Assembly (NCBI RefSeq): GCF_905475395.1
Contig: NC_058337.1
Coordinates: 26,684,983-26,748,982 of the forward strand
DNA length: 64,000 nucleotides
Source: Chrysoperla carnea
Lineage: Eukaryota > Arthropoda > Insecta > Neuroptera > Chrysopidae
Direction: 5' to 3'
The notes under the pieces are model-generated. The model saw only the letters and a program-made list of their open reading frames with translations. It ran no database searches and was not told where the DNA came from. Made by a program: the position numbers and the translations under genes. Below, in pieces: positions 44,684 to 55,823 of the stretch (its first letter is position 1; each line of letters opens with the position of its first letter).

Positions 44684-47600
44684 ATGTTGCGAATACTACG
44701 TAGAATACATCCTCAAATTAATCAATATCCTCAAATTACAAATCTAGTCAAACGGTTGTCTCACATACAATGCGAGGAACCACCACCGCAGATAGAACTT
44801 CCCAAGGAATCAATGGAACGTCCACTCCCATCATTCGAATCCCATGCAAATATGAAAACTATTATACCAGTATTTAAAAAAAGTACCTTGTACTTCGATC
44901 GTGTAGCGTTAAAAGATCAACACGGGAAATACAGTTATTACAGCTTAGGAAAAGGAACAGAAATTGTTTCAAAACTAATAACGGACGCACTTAGTGGCAA
45001 AACTGGCGAACGTGTTGTTTTTCTTACTCCAAATGATGCATATTATGTATTGACTTTATGGGGAATTTGGTGTTCAGGCCAAATAGCAGTACCTCTATCG
45101 CCCTTACATCCAGCAGATTTAATTAAATATTATGTAAAAGATTGCAAAGCATCGTTAATTATAACAACACCCAAATATGCTGATCTAATGGATGATGTTT
45201 CGAAAGAAACCAAAACACAATTAATTGTTATTGATGATTCAATACGGCGGAATTCAATGTATGAAACTCCAAATTTATCCAGTTTAATTTGCCCAGATAC
45301 CGTTACTGAGATCGGTAAACCAATTGAGTTTTATGAGAATCGACGTGCGTTAATTATTTACACAAGTGGAACAACTGGAAATCCAAAAGGTAAATATTTC
45401 AAGTTTTAATGAAAAATATTTTTTCACCAATGAAATTAAAAAACCCAAAATTCATGGTAGTCCATTGAAATGTTACATTGACTGAACATTTTCGAGAGGA
45501 CGCGATTTTATTTGTGGGACATGTAGGGAAGGTCAATACAACCTTAACCCCAAGTTTGTGGGGTTGGCGCCCTTGTCCCCCGTCCTCCATCTTGAAAAAA
45601 GGGGTGGAAACATATTTTGCTGTATCTCGTAAAATATTGATTTCTCAAAAAATTTGTAAAGACATAATTTGTAGCAAATTGTCGTGGCTACAATTTTGTC
45701 TATGTGACTTTTTGCAATAAACTTAAAATTTAAAAAGTTATGAGCAAAAAAGTAACAAAATGAAAAATTTCTTTTTTTGCTTAATAACTTTTTTTCTTGT
45801 CATTTTATCATAAATTTAGATGAGAGCAAAATTATAGAGAATACGTTAATGAACATTTTCCCGCAAATTTTATTAATTTTTGTTAATTTTTAACGTAGTT
45901 ACAGCGTATGTCTTTACAAATTTTTTGAGAAATCAATATTTTACGAGATACAGCAAAATATGTTTCCACCCCTTTTTTCAAGATGTCGGACGGGGGACAA
46001 GGGCGCCAACCCCACAAACTTGGGGTTAAGGTTGTATTGACCTCCCCTACATGTCCCACAAATAAAATCGCGTCCTCCCCGAAAATGTTCAGTTCGGCCC
46101 TAAAATTGTAACATTTCAATGGACTATGGAGGAAAACAAACACGCCAAATTTTTTGTTGTTGATAAATTGCAACAATTGTAATTTAAAAAATTAATATTG
46201 CATATACATGCGATGTAACAAAGCATAGTAATTGAAATTTGTACACATGCTTTGGCCAAGGACGCGTCCTCTTCCATGAAATTATTTTCAAATTTGAAAG
46301 TAGGCGCCTAGTCCTACGAGGCGTAGACTCCACTATTACACATGCTAGAAGAATGTCGTTACAAAGTAGTTTAATTAACATAAAAAAAATTGTAAATTCA
46401 TATTTTCGAAATGCTTTCTCTCCCAAAAAATTATAAAATTCATTCCTTGTTTTTCTTTCTTAGAAATCTTGATTTTGAGAAATAAGTTTCTACTCAATTT
46501 TAGACTAATCTAGATCAATCCATGCGTTTGTGTGATACTTATTTGTTGATAAAACGTTAAAATAAAGTCGTATCAAATTATCTCTAATTTGCATGATCTT
46601 TAGAGGTTTTTGGTTGAGTTTCGTACTTGGAAAAATGGCTTACAAACTATATAACTTAAGTTTTTTATACCGTATCCAACTTTTGTTAAGAATGAATTTA
46701 AATAGAATCTGTTCTTAAGTAAAATTGTGGGGTGCCAAATTGTAAGATGAGTATTTGTATCTAAGTACTATGATTTTTTTTTTTTAGGTGTGGTATTAAC
46801 TCATAAAAATATTCAAGCCCAAATATTGTCATTAATTAAAGCATGGAATTGGACTCATGATGATTGTATATTGCACACATTACCTTTACACCACATTCAT
46901 GGAATTGTAAATGTTTTATTATGTCCATTGTATGTGGGGGCTAAATGTGTAATGCTACCAAAATTTGAGGTAAATAGTGTATGGTCAAATTTACTTGGAA
47001 TCAATGTACGACCTGAAGATCGTGTCAATATTTACATGGGAGTACCAACAATTTACACAAAACTTTTACAAGAGTACGATAAAATATTTCGAACGAATAC
47101 TAAAATGGCTGAATACGTGTTACAAACATTAAAACAGCGAATAAGATTAATGGTTTCTGGTTCAGCTCCATTACCCGCACCAATATTTAAACGATGGTTT
47201 GATATATCAGGACATCGATTGTTGGAACGTTATGGAATGAGTGAAACTGGAATGATGTTAAGTAACTTTTACAACGATAAAATGGTTAATATTGCATATT
47301 CAATTAATGTACCTGATAAAGACAAAGACGCCAAAAAAGAAGGAGAAGCGAAAGATGATGTTTCTCCGATAACACGAGAAATACAACTTAATTCAAAACC
47401 ATTAGTTAGAGAACCAGGGTATGTAGGATTACCTTTACCGGGAGTGAAGATACGTTTAGGAGAGAAATTACATGGAATTGAATATAGAACACTTTTAGAA
47501 TGTGATGGGGGAACTTTTGAGAAACCAAATATAGTATTTACTTATTTTGATGATGAAATCGAAAAATTAATATCACGTAAGTTTCAAGATGTTCATACTA

Positions 47601-48243
47601 GAGAAATTATTTCTGAATTAACACACGAGATTCAATACCGTTTTACTAAACTAAACTTTTTTTTTTCTTTTCAGATACAGAACAATTAATCGCTAACAAT
47701 AAGCAAGAAATTTCCCAAGATAATGAAGACTATCCAGTTGGTGAAATTTTGGTACAAGGTGATACATTATTCAAAGAATATTTTGGAAAAATTGTGGAAA
47801 CAAAATTAGAATTTACCAAAGATGGATGGTTTCGAACGGGCGATACAGCCATGTACGATCCTAGAAAAAAATTATTTAAAATAATGGGACGAACAAGTGT
47901 GGATATAATCAAGAGTGGAGGATATAAAATAAGTTCGTTACACATAGAAACAATTATTCTAGAACACCCAGAAATTAAAGAAACTGCCGTAGTTGGTATT
48001 CCGGACAATATGTTTGGTGAAAAAGTAGCAGCTATTGTTGTGTTGAAAAATGATCAATTAAATTCAGTTCCAGCGGGTTTTGGCGAATGGCTTAAATCGA
48101 AATTAGCTGAATATTCACTACCGCGTATTGTACGAGTAACCGATGAATTACCACGAAATGCAATGGGCAAAATAAACAAAAAGGAACTTGCAAAACAAAT
48201 ATTTCCTGATTATATGAAAGGAAAGCTTGAAAAAGTCAATTAA
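44684..48243 (+). CDS. ACSF3: Acyl-CoA synthetase family member 3 (malonyl-CoA synthetase-like), mitochondrial
   Basis: Three exons: 44684-45389, 46788-47576 and 47675-48243 (2064 nt, 687 aa), with donors G|GTAAAT and C|GTAAGT and T-rich acceptors. The exon 1-2 join rebuilds the AMP-binding P-loop TSGTTGNPKGVVLTHKN (about 227-243). Further adenylate-forming motifs are ERYGMSET (382-389), GWFRTGDTA (549-557, ribose-binding Asp555), GRTSVDIIKSGGYKIS (570-585) and PRNAMGKINK with catalytic Lys664. The first 27 residues are basic and hydroxyl/amide-rich without acids (MLRILRRIHPQINQY...), fitting a mitochondrial presequence. The family activates malonate or methylmalonate to CoA thioesters for mitochondrial fatty acid synthesis. 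It is longer than vertebrate ACSF3 (about 576 aa), partly through charged insertions around residues 415-435 (KDKDAKKEGEAKDD) and at the exon 2-3 join. Substrate cannot be fixed from sequence. Confidence 0.92.
45390..46787 (+). other. ACSF3 intron 1
   Basis: 1.4-kb intron that interrupts the codon for the last Gly of the P-loop. About half of it is a foldback element (45.45-46.13 kb). ORFs of 63-97 codons on both strands are arms of that element. Confidence 0.85.
45454..46128. mobile_element. Foldback element in ACSF3 intron 1 (675 bp)
   Basis: Arms of about 220 bp are near-identical inverted copies. The left arm contains TAGTCCATTGAAATGTTACA, GAGGACGCGATTTTATTTGT, CCCCAAGTTTGTGGGGTTGG and GAAATCAATATTTTACGAGA-complementary sequence; each recurs inverted in the right arm (about 45900-46128). 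High arm identity, by eye above 90%, suggests recent insertion or gene conversion between arms. Each arm is markedly GC-richer than the intron. The centre, about 230 bp, is A/T-rich and non-coding. Confidence 0.9.
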
Positions 48244-48573
48244 AAATTTATTGTTGAGATTTTGTCGATTTTATGTTCTTGTTTTATGTTGTAAGATTTT
48301 TTGTTATTGTTTTCTTGAATTTTTTGGTTGAAGTAAAATAATTATTATTTTCATATCTACACGTTTGTATTGTTTATATTTTTTTATTCGCCTATGTTAC
48401 ATAGACTATCAGCCAGTGACAGAAAAAAAAATCAATTCTTTAAAGTTTGTCAGTAATGTGATAGGGGACATACAGCCACAAACAACAGAAAAGGTATTAA
48501 ATAACATGCATAACGCATTAATTAATGCCCAGTTAAAAATTAACGTTCGTTTATAAAACAGAGAAAACAACTT

Positions 48574-48583
48574 AATAAATAAA
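48574..48583 (+). terminator. Possible ACSF3 polyadenylation signal
   Basis: Two overlapping AATAAA hexamers about 330 nt after the stop codon. Other AT-rich variants lie closer, so this is a guess. Confidence 0.35.
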
Positions 48584-48699
48584 AAACAAGACTGTTCCAT
48601 ACACTAAAAATTGATTAGCGGGCAGTTTTCTTGTATACAAACTTTAACATAGAATTTTCTAACTAATATTGGTTGTAACTAAGACATACACGTAACGGG

Positions 48700-49013
48700 G
48701 TACCTGTTCAATTAAACCTGCACAGGTATACGGGACAGGTATACCTGTGCATAATAGAGCACACACACGCTACGGTAAACCGGAAAATTTCTACTCAGTC
48801 GAGAAAAAATACAAAAACGATGGGATTTCTGCTTGTGGCTAGTTGCCAAGTACCTAGCCACAGCTAACCATATTCCTGTGCAGGTTTGTCGAACCACTCA
48901 CACACACGGTCAGGTATCTTCATTTCAATTCTTCTCCGGTCGCCTGAAAATATGCCTGCAGTGCCTGGCACACACGCTCCGGTTTACCTGTACAGATGAC
49001 CTGTCCAGCCTGG
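48700..49013. repeat. GC-richer block with several perfect hairpins
   Basis: TGCACAGGTATAC (48719-48731) and GTATACCTGTGCA (48739-48751) form a perfect 13-bp inverted repeat with a 7-nt spacer. GTGGCTAG...CTAGCCAC (48834-48860) forms another hairpin. GGTAAACCGG near 48.774 kb and CCGGTTTACC near 48.98 kb are an inverted pair, each beside a CACACACGCT. The block is much richer in C and G than its surroundings. No ORF looks real. Origin unknown, possibly a structured repeat or transposon end. Confidence 0.65.
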
Positions 49014-49028
49014 ATGGACCCAAATATC

Positions 49029-49586
49029 TTCTAAAATACTTTCACGACAAAAAAATGTTTCGTACAAAAATAATTGAGATTAAAGTGGGACATCGTATTG
49101 TAAAGTCAGATTTCATCTGCCTCTTCTGGATCTTTTAATAGTTAGTTAACTCAAAACCTTAATAGTAGGAGATAGTCTAACACTTTAAATTAGAAAACTG
49201 AAAGAATAAAAATGTACTAAAAAGTAAAAAAATTACTTAAAAATTTTTTATTATGTCAAAGAAAACAGAACCTAAACTACGCCCTCGTCGTTGTTTCTGA
49301 GTAATGCTAAACGAAAGGTCAAGGTGATTCTATTTTTTAGAAACGGAGCTAGCTCCGAAACCTAGCGATTTTCGATTATGTTTTACATAAAAAATGTTAG
49401 TTTTTTTTTATTAGGTTCAACTTTCTAATTTAAAGTGTTATTCTATCTCCTTTTGTTAAGGATCTAAGTTAACTATTATAGGATCTAGAAGACGCAGTTC
49501 AAATCTAACGCTAGAATATAATGATCCACATTAATCTGAATAATTTTTGTACGAAACATTTTTTTGTAGTGTAAGTATTTTAGAAC
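49029..49586. mobile_element. Foldback element, family F-b, copy 1
   Basis: Arms at about 49029-49212 and 49408-49586 are inverted copies: TCTAAAATACTTTCACGACA, ATGTTTCGTACAAAAATAAT, GGAGATAGTCTAACACTTTA and AATTAGAAA blocks all recur inverted on the right. Arms are about 180 bp. The inner sequence TTTCTAATTTAAAGTGTTAT is shared with the foldback at 54.7-55.3 kb, so the two are one family. Confidence 0.9.
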
Positions 49587-50233
49587 ATACTTACAATCGC
49601 CTGAGAACAAATTTTTTGTGTATTCAATAGTCTAAGCTTTTATTCAAATGAATGGCAGACTTTAAAAAGTTGTTCTCTTTGTTTTACAAACAAAAGTTAA
49701 TATATAAACATAATATGCCCCCTTTCATTGTCAGATTGTGAAAAATTATTTTTTTCTCTCACTATCTAACACCTTAGTTTTGGCTATATAATGCTACAAA
49801 TTTTGGGCAAAGACTGTAACAGATTTTTGAACTGTGCATGGTTGAAAAGTCTGGGAAAAGGATTTTTTTTTGAATTTTTGAACGCGTAACTTTTGCGCGT
49901 CTATTTTGTTATTTATTCGCTCAAATTGAAAAAGCATTTAGGGCTTTTTATTTCATTTTTATAGACTTTGCATCACTTTCACTTGAATCGACCAAATGTT
50001 TTTGCCATCTTGTGATATTTATCATTTTTGCTAGATTTTTTTCAGATGTTTTTGTATGCAGACTAAAATTACGAAATATTTACAGTTCGGGGTGCGCAAA
50101 AAACGTGTACGGTAGGGGCACTCTTTTAAGGAGAGGAGGAGTAGGTCCTGTTTTACTTCTAAATAATATTGATTCGAAATATTAAGAAATATATTATAAA
50201 CTTCATGAAAAAAATAAAATAAAAATAAAATTA
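49587..50233. other. Intergenic sequence between convergent ACSF3 and EIPR1
   Basis: No supported gene. Presumably includes the EIPR1 3' UTR at its right end, but no clear polyadenylation signal was seen. Confidence 0.4.
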
Positions 50234-53200
50234 TTAAAGTAATATTTGATACTTATAATGTTTTGGTACACGATTAATAACTAATCTGCCATCATAACTT
50301 AACGAAGCAAATGTCCAAGGATCAGCTGTTGACCATTCTACGCAATAAACACTATCTTCATGCTGTTCATACCACTGTAATGGACCTTCTTTCTTTAACA
50401 ACTCTTTACTTGTATCATTTTTGATTTTATCGGTGACAGTATCATTACTATTAGGATCTGTATTCTCAGAATCATCGTTATCGGATCCATTTAATATACT
50501 GGAATTGTTTGCTTCGGAACTGTAAGCTAATACACTACTTAGTAGCACACGTGCATCTGAACTGGATGAGAGTAATAGTTGATCGTGGAATGTATTAAAT
50601 CGGACACACCAAACCCTAAACAAATTTAAATTGTATTAAAACACTAATAAATGCAACCGAAGTTTTTTTTAAATCATAGAATTTCAAATTTCCTTAATTT
50701 CTAAACCAGGGTAGCTAAACCATCCACTTTCAAAAAACTTTAATTTTACAGTATAATTTACCATAGCTTTACCCGTTTTTAGAAAAACGTTTTTAGAAAA
50801 ACTATATTTTTTGATTAAACAAATATTTACTAAGAAATTCTCTGAAATCGATTCGAGAAATTGCTTTTTATATGGAATTTTCAACGTTATCTCAAAAACT
50901 ATGTAGCCTGAACATTAAATGAATCTGACTTTTTCAATTTTTTGGTAAATATTATTATATGCACAGTTTTATCGAAAATGGTCTTTAAAAAGTCCATTTC
51001 GTCACAAATCGTAAGTACTCTTATTATGTATGTTATTGTGTAGTCCGCCACCAAATTAGCAACGAGTAACATACACAATAAGAGTAATTACGATTAGCAA
51101 ATTCATACTGATGATGACTACTTGGTAGTAGAAATACGTATTTATACAATTCAAAAAATTGATCTAGGAAATTGGGGCAAAAATCGAAACCGCCATCAAA
51201 TTAGCAACGAGTAACATACGCAATTCAAAAAATTGATCTAGGAAATTGGGGCAAAAATCGAAATTTATTTCGAAATATCCTGGTGTTCTCATTTATTATC
51301 TTTGATAATATTTAAACCTATATTTCGAAATAATGAAATAATAATTGGGACTAAAAAGTGAAAATAATTTGACTAGAAGATAAATATTTATCTTTATTTT
51401 TTTAAATCGAAACGAAAAATTGAGTTTTATATGGAATTTTCAATGTTATCTCAGAAACTAGGTGCCCAATTATCAAATGAACTCGATTTTTGGGTCAATA
51501 TTATCCTATGTACAAATTTGATTTAACTCGGTATACAAAATAATTTTTACTCAAAAAATACAAAAATCAAGTTCGTTTGATAATTGATCAAGTAATTTCT
51601 ACTGTATTGGCCCAAAATGTGCAATTAAACAATTCTATCACAAAATAAATTTAAAACTGTGTATAATAATAAAAGATCTAGATTCTAGTAGGTAAATAAA
51701 AAAATAAATAAATGGTCGGCCATTAATTTAAAAAAAATTATACAATGAACACTTACCAGTGAGAATGATCACGACTTGCATATAATGGTTCCACAGGTTT
51801 TCTTGCATCCCATAGTCGAATATATGCATCGTCTCCAGCGGTTGCAATTAATGCTTGAACATTAACGTTAATATCAACGTCGCGTAATAAATAATGATTG
51901 GACGTATTTGTCTCAATTTTCCATGCTATACTTTTATCATTAACTCGTGTGTCGTAACAAAGTACATTCGCTTCAGAAATAGCAATAAAATTAGTGGAAT
52001 TTTGATGTGGATACCATTTTCCTGTAGTATATTTGGGATTACTTTTACCTTCCAAGCTAACTTTACTGATTTCTGTACCAACATTTTCGCCTGAAATATT
52101 TTATTTTTATTTAGAAATATTTCCATCTTCCAACAAATGCTAATTCGCTTAAATACAGGGTGCTCTAAAAGGTAGGGACAATGCTTTGCTACTTAAGGTA
52201 GGTACACCTCAAAATAAATAGATTTAGCTAAACTAATCTTAGTATAAAGTTACTCAGTTTGCCACCTTCAGCTACGCGACCTTAAAGTTAAAATTTTTTA
52301 ACTTTAGGTCCGCCTAAAGTTAAAATTTTTTTTGTAAATTGAAAAAATAATACGTAATAGTATCAAAATCGGTGCAGATACATTGTTTTTATCGGTAAAA
52401 AACATAATCAAAGATAAGTAGATTAATGAATGATTAGGAATAATTCTGTTTTCGATGAATTTTGCTTATAAGATAAGAAGATGATTGCACATTAGTACAA
52501 TTTCTTTTCGATAAATGTTATGGAGTTATCAAAAGCAAAAACCAAGGCCGAGTAAAAATCTGCCGAGATAAGATAAAAAGACAAAAAACATTTGTTATAC
52601 AACAGTTGTTATATTATTAACTGTTAATATTTTGATACCATGGATATATGAAATATATCAAGATATATTAAGCTCAGTCCCAAATTTGTAACGCTTAAAA
52701 ATATTGATGCTACGAAGAAAATTTTGCTATAGGTGTTCATAAAATCGCCTAATTAAACCATTTTCGGTTGTACGTCTCTTTGTCTGTCAATATAAACGAA
52801 AACTCAGACCGAAGAGATATCAGGCTGAAATTTTTATAACGTGCTCAGGCCTGAAAATTAAGGTTAAGTTCGTAAATGAGCAACATAAGTCAATTGGGTC
52901 CTTTGAGCCGTTAGAGATAGTTAAAAGATTAAATGTAAAAAATGTTCGTTATAAAATAAACAACTTTTATTTGAAACTTTTTGCGTAAATATTACAGTTT
53001 ACCCGTGAGGGGGCAAATATAATTTATGCGTATGTGACACCACAGTGATGTTATATATGCATGACTGTGGCTATCTAAGAGTGACTATCTTTACTTACAT
53101 GACGTAAAAAACAAATGATTGGATAATCTACACTGTCTACACATGGTATTTCAACAATTAACTCAATCAATTGTTAGTTTTCAATAACAAATTGATTTAT

Positions 53201-54041
53201 GACATCCAAAACGATCTATCTCATACTGGAACTAGGACCAACATAAATTTCCCACATAATAAACTGTATCGGAATTTGAGCTTTTTAATATAATGAAAAG
53301 GTGCATTTTTTGTACAGATTCGAAATCGTAAAAAAAAAGCGTTTGGAAAATGGCTAGAGTTACGACCTTTTAAAGTATCATGGTTGTAATAAATATACTT
53401 AATACATAGGTAAATATAAACTAAATACTTATACAGCTATGATAGCAATTTGCCAGTTTTGAAATAAAAAGGTCTTTAAAATAATAACATTTATGCAATA
53501 CTTACGTACCAATATCGAAAAACAAAATATGATTATCGACAACTGTGGCACACTTATTTTTATCAACTGAATTGAATTCAGTAGTTTTGACATCTCCGGT
53601 ATAATTACTTGTATCCAATTCTTTAAGAACAACTAATGTTTCTTGTTCGTCCACATTATCTGTGGCATCTGGAATTTTTAATAACATAGTTTTCATGCGA
53701 CACATATTTTCTGGATCTAACGTGTTGTAACATGTTGATAAAATATTCGTTTCAAATGGACTAGTATTTAATTTCCAAATTTCACCAAAAGGATGTTGAT
53801 ATACTTTGGTATTTAATGTAAGATCATTTTCGTTAACTTCTAATAAATGCACTTGATTGTTGGTTTGTTTTAAAGATTGCGTTCCAATTAAAAATCTTGA
53901 TGTTTCTGTTTCAGCTACTTGTGCAGATAATGCTCTTGCCTAGAAATATCTTAAAATTTGAATCGGTTGTAATAATTATATATTTTTATTAATGCTTACC
54001 TGAAATTCTAGACCATATATTATCGAATTATCCGTATCCAT
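50234..54041 (-). CDS. EIPR1: EARP and GARP complex-interacting protein 1 (TSSC1 family WD-repeat protein)
   Basis: Four exons on the minus strand: 54041-54000, 53939-53510, 52090-51757 and 50615-50234. They total 1188 nt, 395 aa, close to the 387 aa of the human protein. Start MDTDNSIIYGLEFQ joins ARALSAQ at a phase-0 junction; the exon 3-4 join restores DHSHWVWCVRFN. WD-type repeats are visible: GEIWKLN (exon 2), LIATAGDDAYIRLWDARKP (about 238-256), DQLLLSSSSDARVLLSS, HEDSVYCVEWSTADPWTFAS and a final LSYDGRLVINRVP. An acidic, Asn/Asp-rich linker (about 300-335) separates the last two blades, as in homologues. EIPR1 binds the EARP and GARP tethering complexes and is needed for endosomal recycling and dense-core vesicle cargo sorting. 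A WD protein with the same architecture is unlikely to be anything else. Confidence 0.94.
50616..51756 (-). other. EIPR1 intron 3, with direct and inverted repeats
   Basis: 1.14-kb intron. A 43-bp block (ATTCAAAAAATTGATCTAGG...) occurs twice near 51.15 and 51.22 kb, and ATTAGCAACGAGTAACATAC also occurs twice (near 51.05 and 51.20 kb). GTAAGTACTCTTATTATGTA near 51.01 kb has an inverted partner near 51.09 kb. TATATGGAATTTTCAAxGTT is a direct repeat at about 50.87 and 51.43 kb. It looks like several small repeat insertions and local duplication. Confidence 0.75.
52091..53509 (-). other. EIPR1 intron 2
   Basis: 1.4-kb intron that contains a full family A repeat (52.63-53.18 kb). At about 52150-52240 it also has CTCAAAATAA.TAGATTTAGCTAAACT, whose reverse complement lies at about 60.8 kb, so a second dispersed family is present. 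Confidence 0.8.
52631..53183 (+). repeat. Dispersed repeat family A, copy 7 (in EIPR1 intron 2)
   Basis: Full set of landmarks: AGATATATTAAGCTCAGTCC, TGCTATAGGTGTTCATAAAA, AAGTTCGTAAATGAGCAACA, GAGCCGTTAGAGATAG, TACAGTTTACCCGTGAGG and CAACAATTAACTCAATCAAT. Lies antisense to EIPR1. Confidence 0.85.
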
Positions 54042-54705
54042 TTTTTAGAATGTCAAACTGACATTTGATTGTTTGACTAGTTTGACAAATCTAAAATTTT
54101 TCTCTTACGTCATTGGTATTTGCACGCTTGCATGCTGTATGGTGCTTATTTACACGTGAACATTATTGTCATCAACTTTGATTGTCATGAAAAACATTCA
54201 AAGGGCATGATCGACAAATATTAATATCAAAATAACAATGGTGATATTAATATCAAAATATTAATAGTCTTGGTCACTTGATGATATAAATATCAAAATA
54301 TAACAATGCGAATTTGGAAATACTAACACTGACGCAAATTTTTAACGTAAAAAATTTATACACTTAGGGCTTAACGTAAAACTTATGTAGGTATAAACGA
54401 ATTCTTTTTGGTTTAAACAATGGCAATTTCCATTTATTTACTTAATTTCGGTAGCAAGTGATGCGGAGCCTACACTATGCCTCTCAAAATTGACATCGTT
54501 TTTTATTTGATGCCACTCCGGCGTGTATATTACTGAGGTAAAACTTTTAACCTTACCTACCTGAAGCTGTAGGTAATCATCGATTAAATTCACAATAAAA
54601 TATAAGTAGGTACTCAATTTTTTTACCCACGAGGGGTGGGTGAGAAATTAATGGCTAGAAGGGCTCGAAACAGAAATGTTTGGCCCAAAAATTTTATATG
54701 CTGCT
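54042..54705 (-). promoter_or_regulatory. Region upstream of EIPR1
   Basis: Presumed EIPR1 promoter. Near 54.22-54.30 kb ATTAATATCAAAATA recurs twice and ATATAAATATCAAAATAT once, a short local tandem pattern. No core-promoter motif stands out. Confidence 0.35.
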
Positions 54706-55338
54706 TATATACCGGGTTGGTCATTGTAATCTATAATGGCTAATTACTCGTTTTGTAGTTAACCAATCAAAAAATAATTTAAAAAAAAAGAGTTTGATGG
54801 GGGCATCATTTTCTGGCACCAAATTGGACCTAGTTCTTCGGGTTTCTTTAATAACCAATTTAGATCCTAAACGGTAAGAGGTAGGATATCACTTTAACGA
54901 ACAAAAACGTTAACTAGATAAATATGATTTAGTCAAAAGTTGTCAAGGGCAATAGAGGTCATTTGATTGACCGCTATTGCCCTAACATAGACCTACAATT
55001 ATCGATAAACTTTAAGTGCATTTTCTTTCGGTTAAATGCAATAATGACATATTTTTAATTCAAATTTCCTCCGAATGCTTACGTTTTTTGAACAAATGTT
55101 TCAAACAAAAATTGTGAGCTTTTTGATGACGATCAATTTTCTAATTTTAAGTGTTATTCTATCGCTTACCGTTTAGAATCTAAATTGACTATTAAAGAAA
55201 CCAGAAGAACTAGGTCCAATCAGATGTCAGAACATAACATCGAACTCTACAATTTTTGTTTTAGTTACTTTTGGATTGGTTAATTATAAAACGAGCTATT
55301 AGCCATTATAGATTAAAATGACCCATTCTGTATATAAC
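54706..55338. mobile_element. Foldback element, family F-b, copy 2
   Basis: Left arm begins TATATACCGGGTTGGTCATT, then AATCTATAATGGCTAAT; the right arm is its complement, ending ATGACCCATTCTGTATATA. Pairing continues through GGACCTAGTTCTTC and the AGGATATCACTT region, arms about 190-200 bp. The centre has its own hairpin (GGCAATAGAGGTCA/TGACCGCTATTGCC). The inner TTTCTAATTTTAAGTGTTAT sequence ties it to 49.03-49.59 kb. It separates PNO1 from EIPR1. Confidence 0.9.
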
Positions 55339-55780
55339 ATATCGGATGGACCAATAAACCAAACCATACAAAAAGCTTTCTAGAATGACATTTTATGAAA
55401 ATATGTGTCAGAGAAAAATTATTTGGTTCATAACACGACTTGACATCGATTTTCGGCATAATTTAAGTCAACGCCTGCCACAGACTTCCGAGATCCGTGA
55501 CTCTAGACTCATAAATTATGCGATAAAAAAAAGATTTGTGGTTCCTTGTAATAGGTCATCATTTTCGAAAAAAAAAAATTATCAACGCGACAAATATTGA
55601 ATTTAAAATATTTATTATTCCATTCGCATTTTTCACTGTCTTCAAAAAATTAGCGTAGACTCCTCACATATTTAATAAACTTTCGATAAATTACACAAAC
55701 ATAGATCTAATCTATGATTTTGTTGCTCAGTGAATGATTATTAATGAAAAATAAAAACATTATACATTTTTTTAACAAAA
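55339..55780. other. Intergenic sequence downstream of PNO1
   Basis: The 71-codon ORF at 55385-55600 has no recognisable similarity and I do not call it a gene. Confidence 0.4.
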
Positions 55781-55798
55781 TTTATTTTTTAGTTTATT
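55781..55798 (-). terminator. Likely PNO1 polyadenylation signals
   Basis: Two AATAAA hexamers on the minus strand (TTTATT at 55781-55786 and 55793-55798) lie about 26-43 nt past the stop codon. Confidence 0.45.
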
Positions 55799-55823
55799 AA
55801 TAAATATACAATTAATTTTCAAT

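Noticed and set aside
45399-46176. ORFs of 63-97 codons on both strands sharing one peptide
   Set aside because: They are the two arms of a foldback element in the ACSF3 intron, read in opposite directions.
47730-48008. 92-codon ORF on the minus strand
   Set aside because: Antisense shadow of ACSF3 exon 3.
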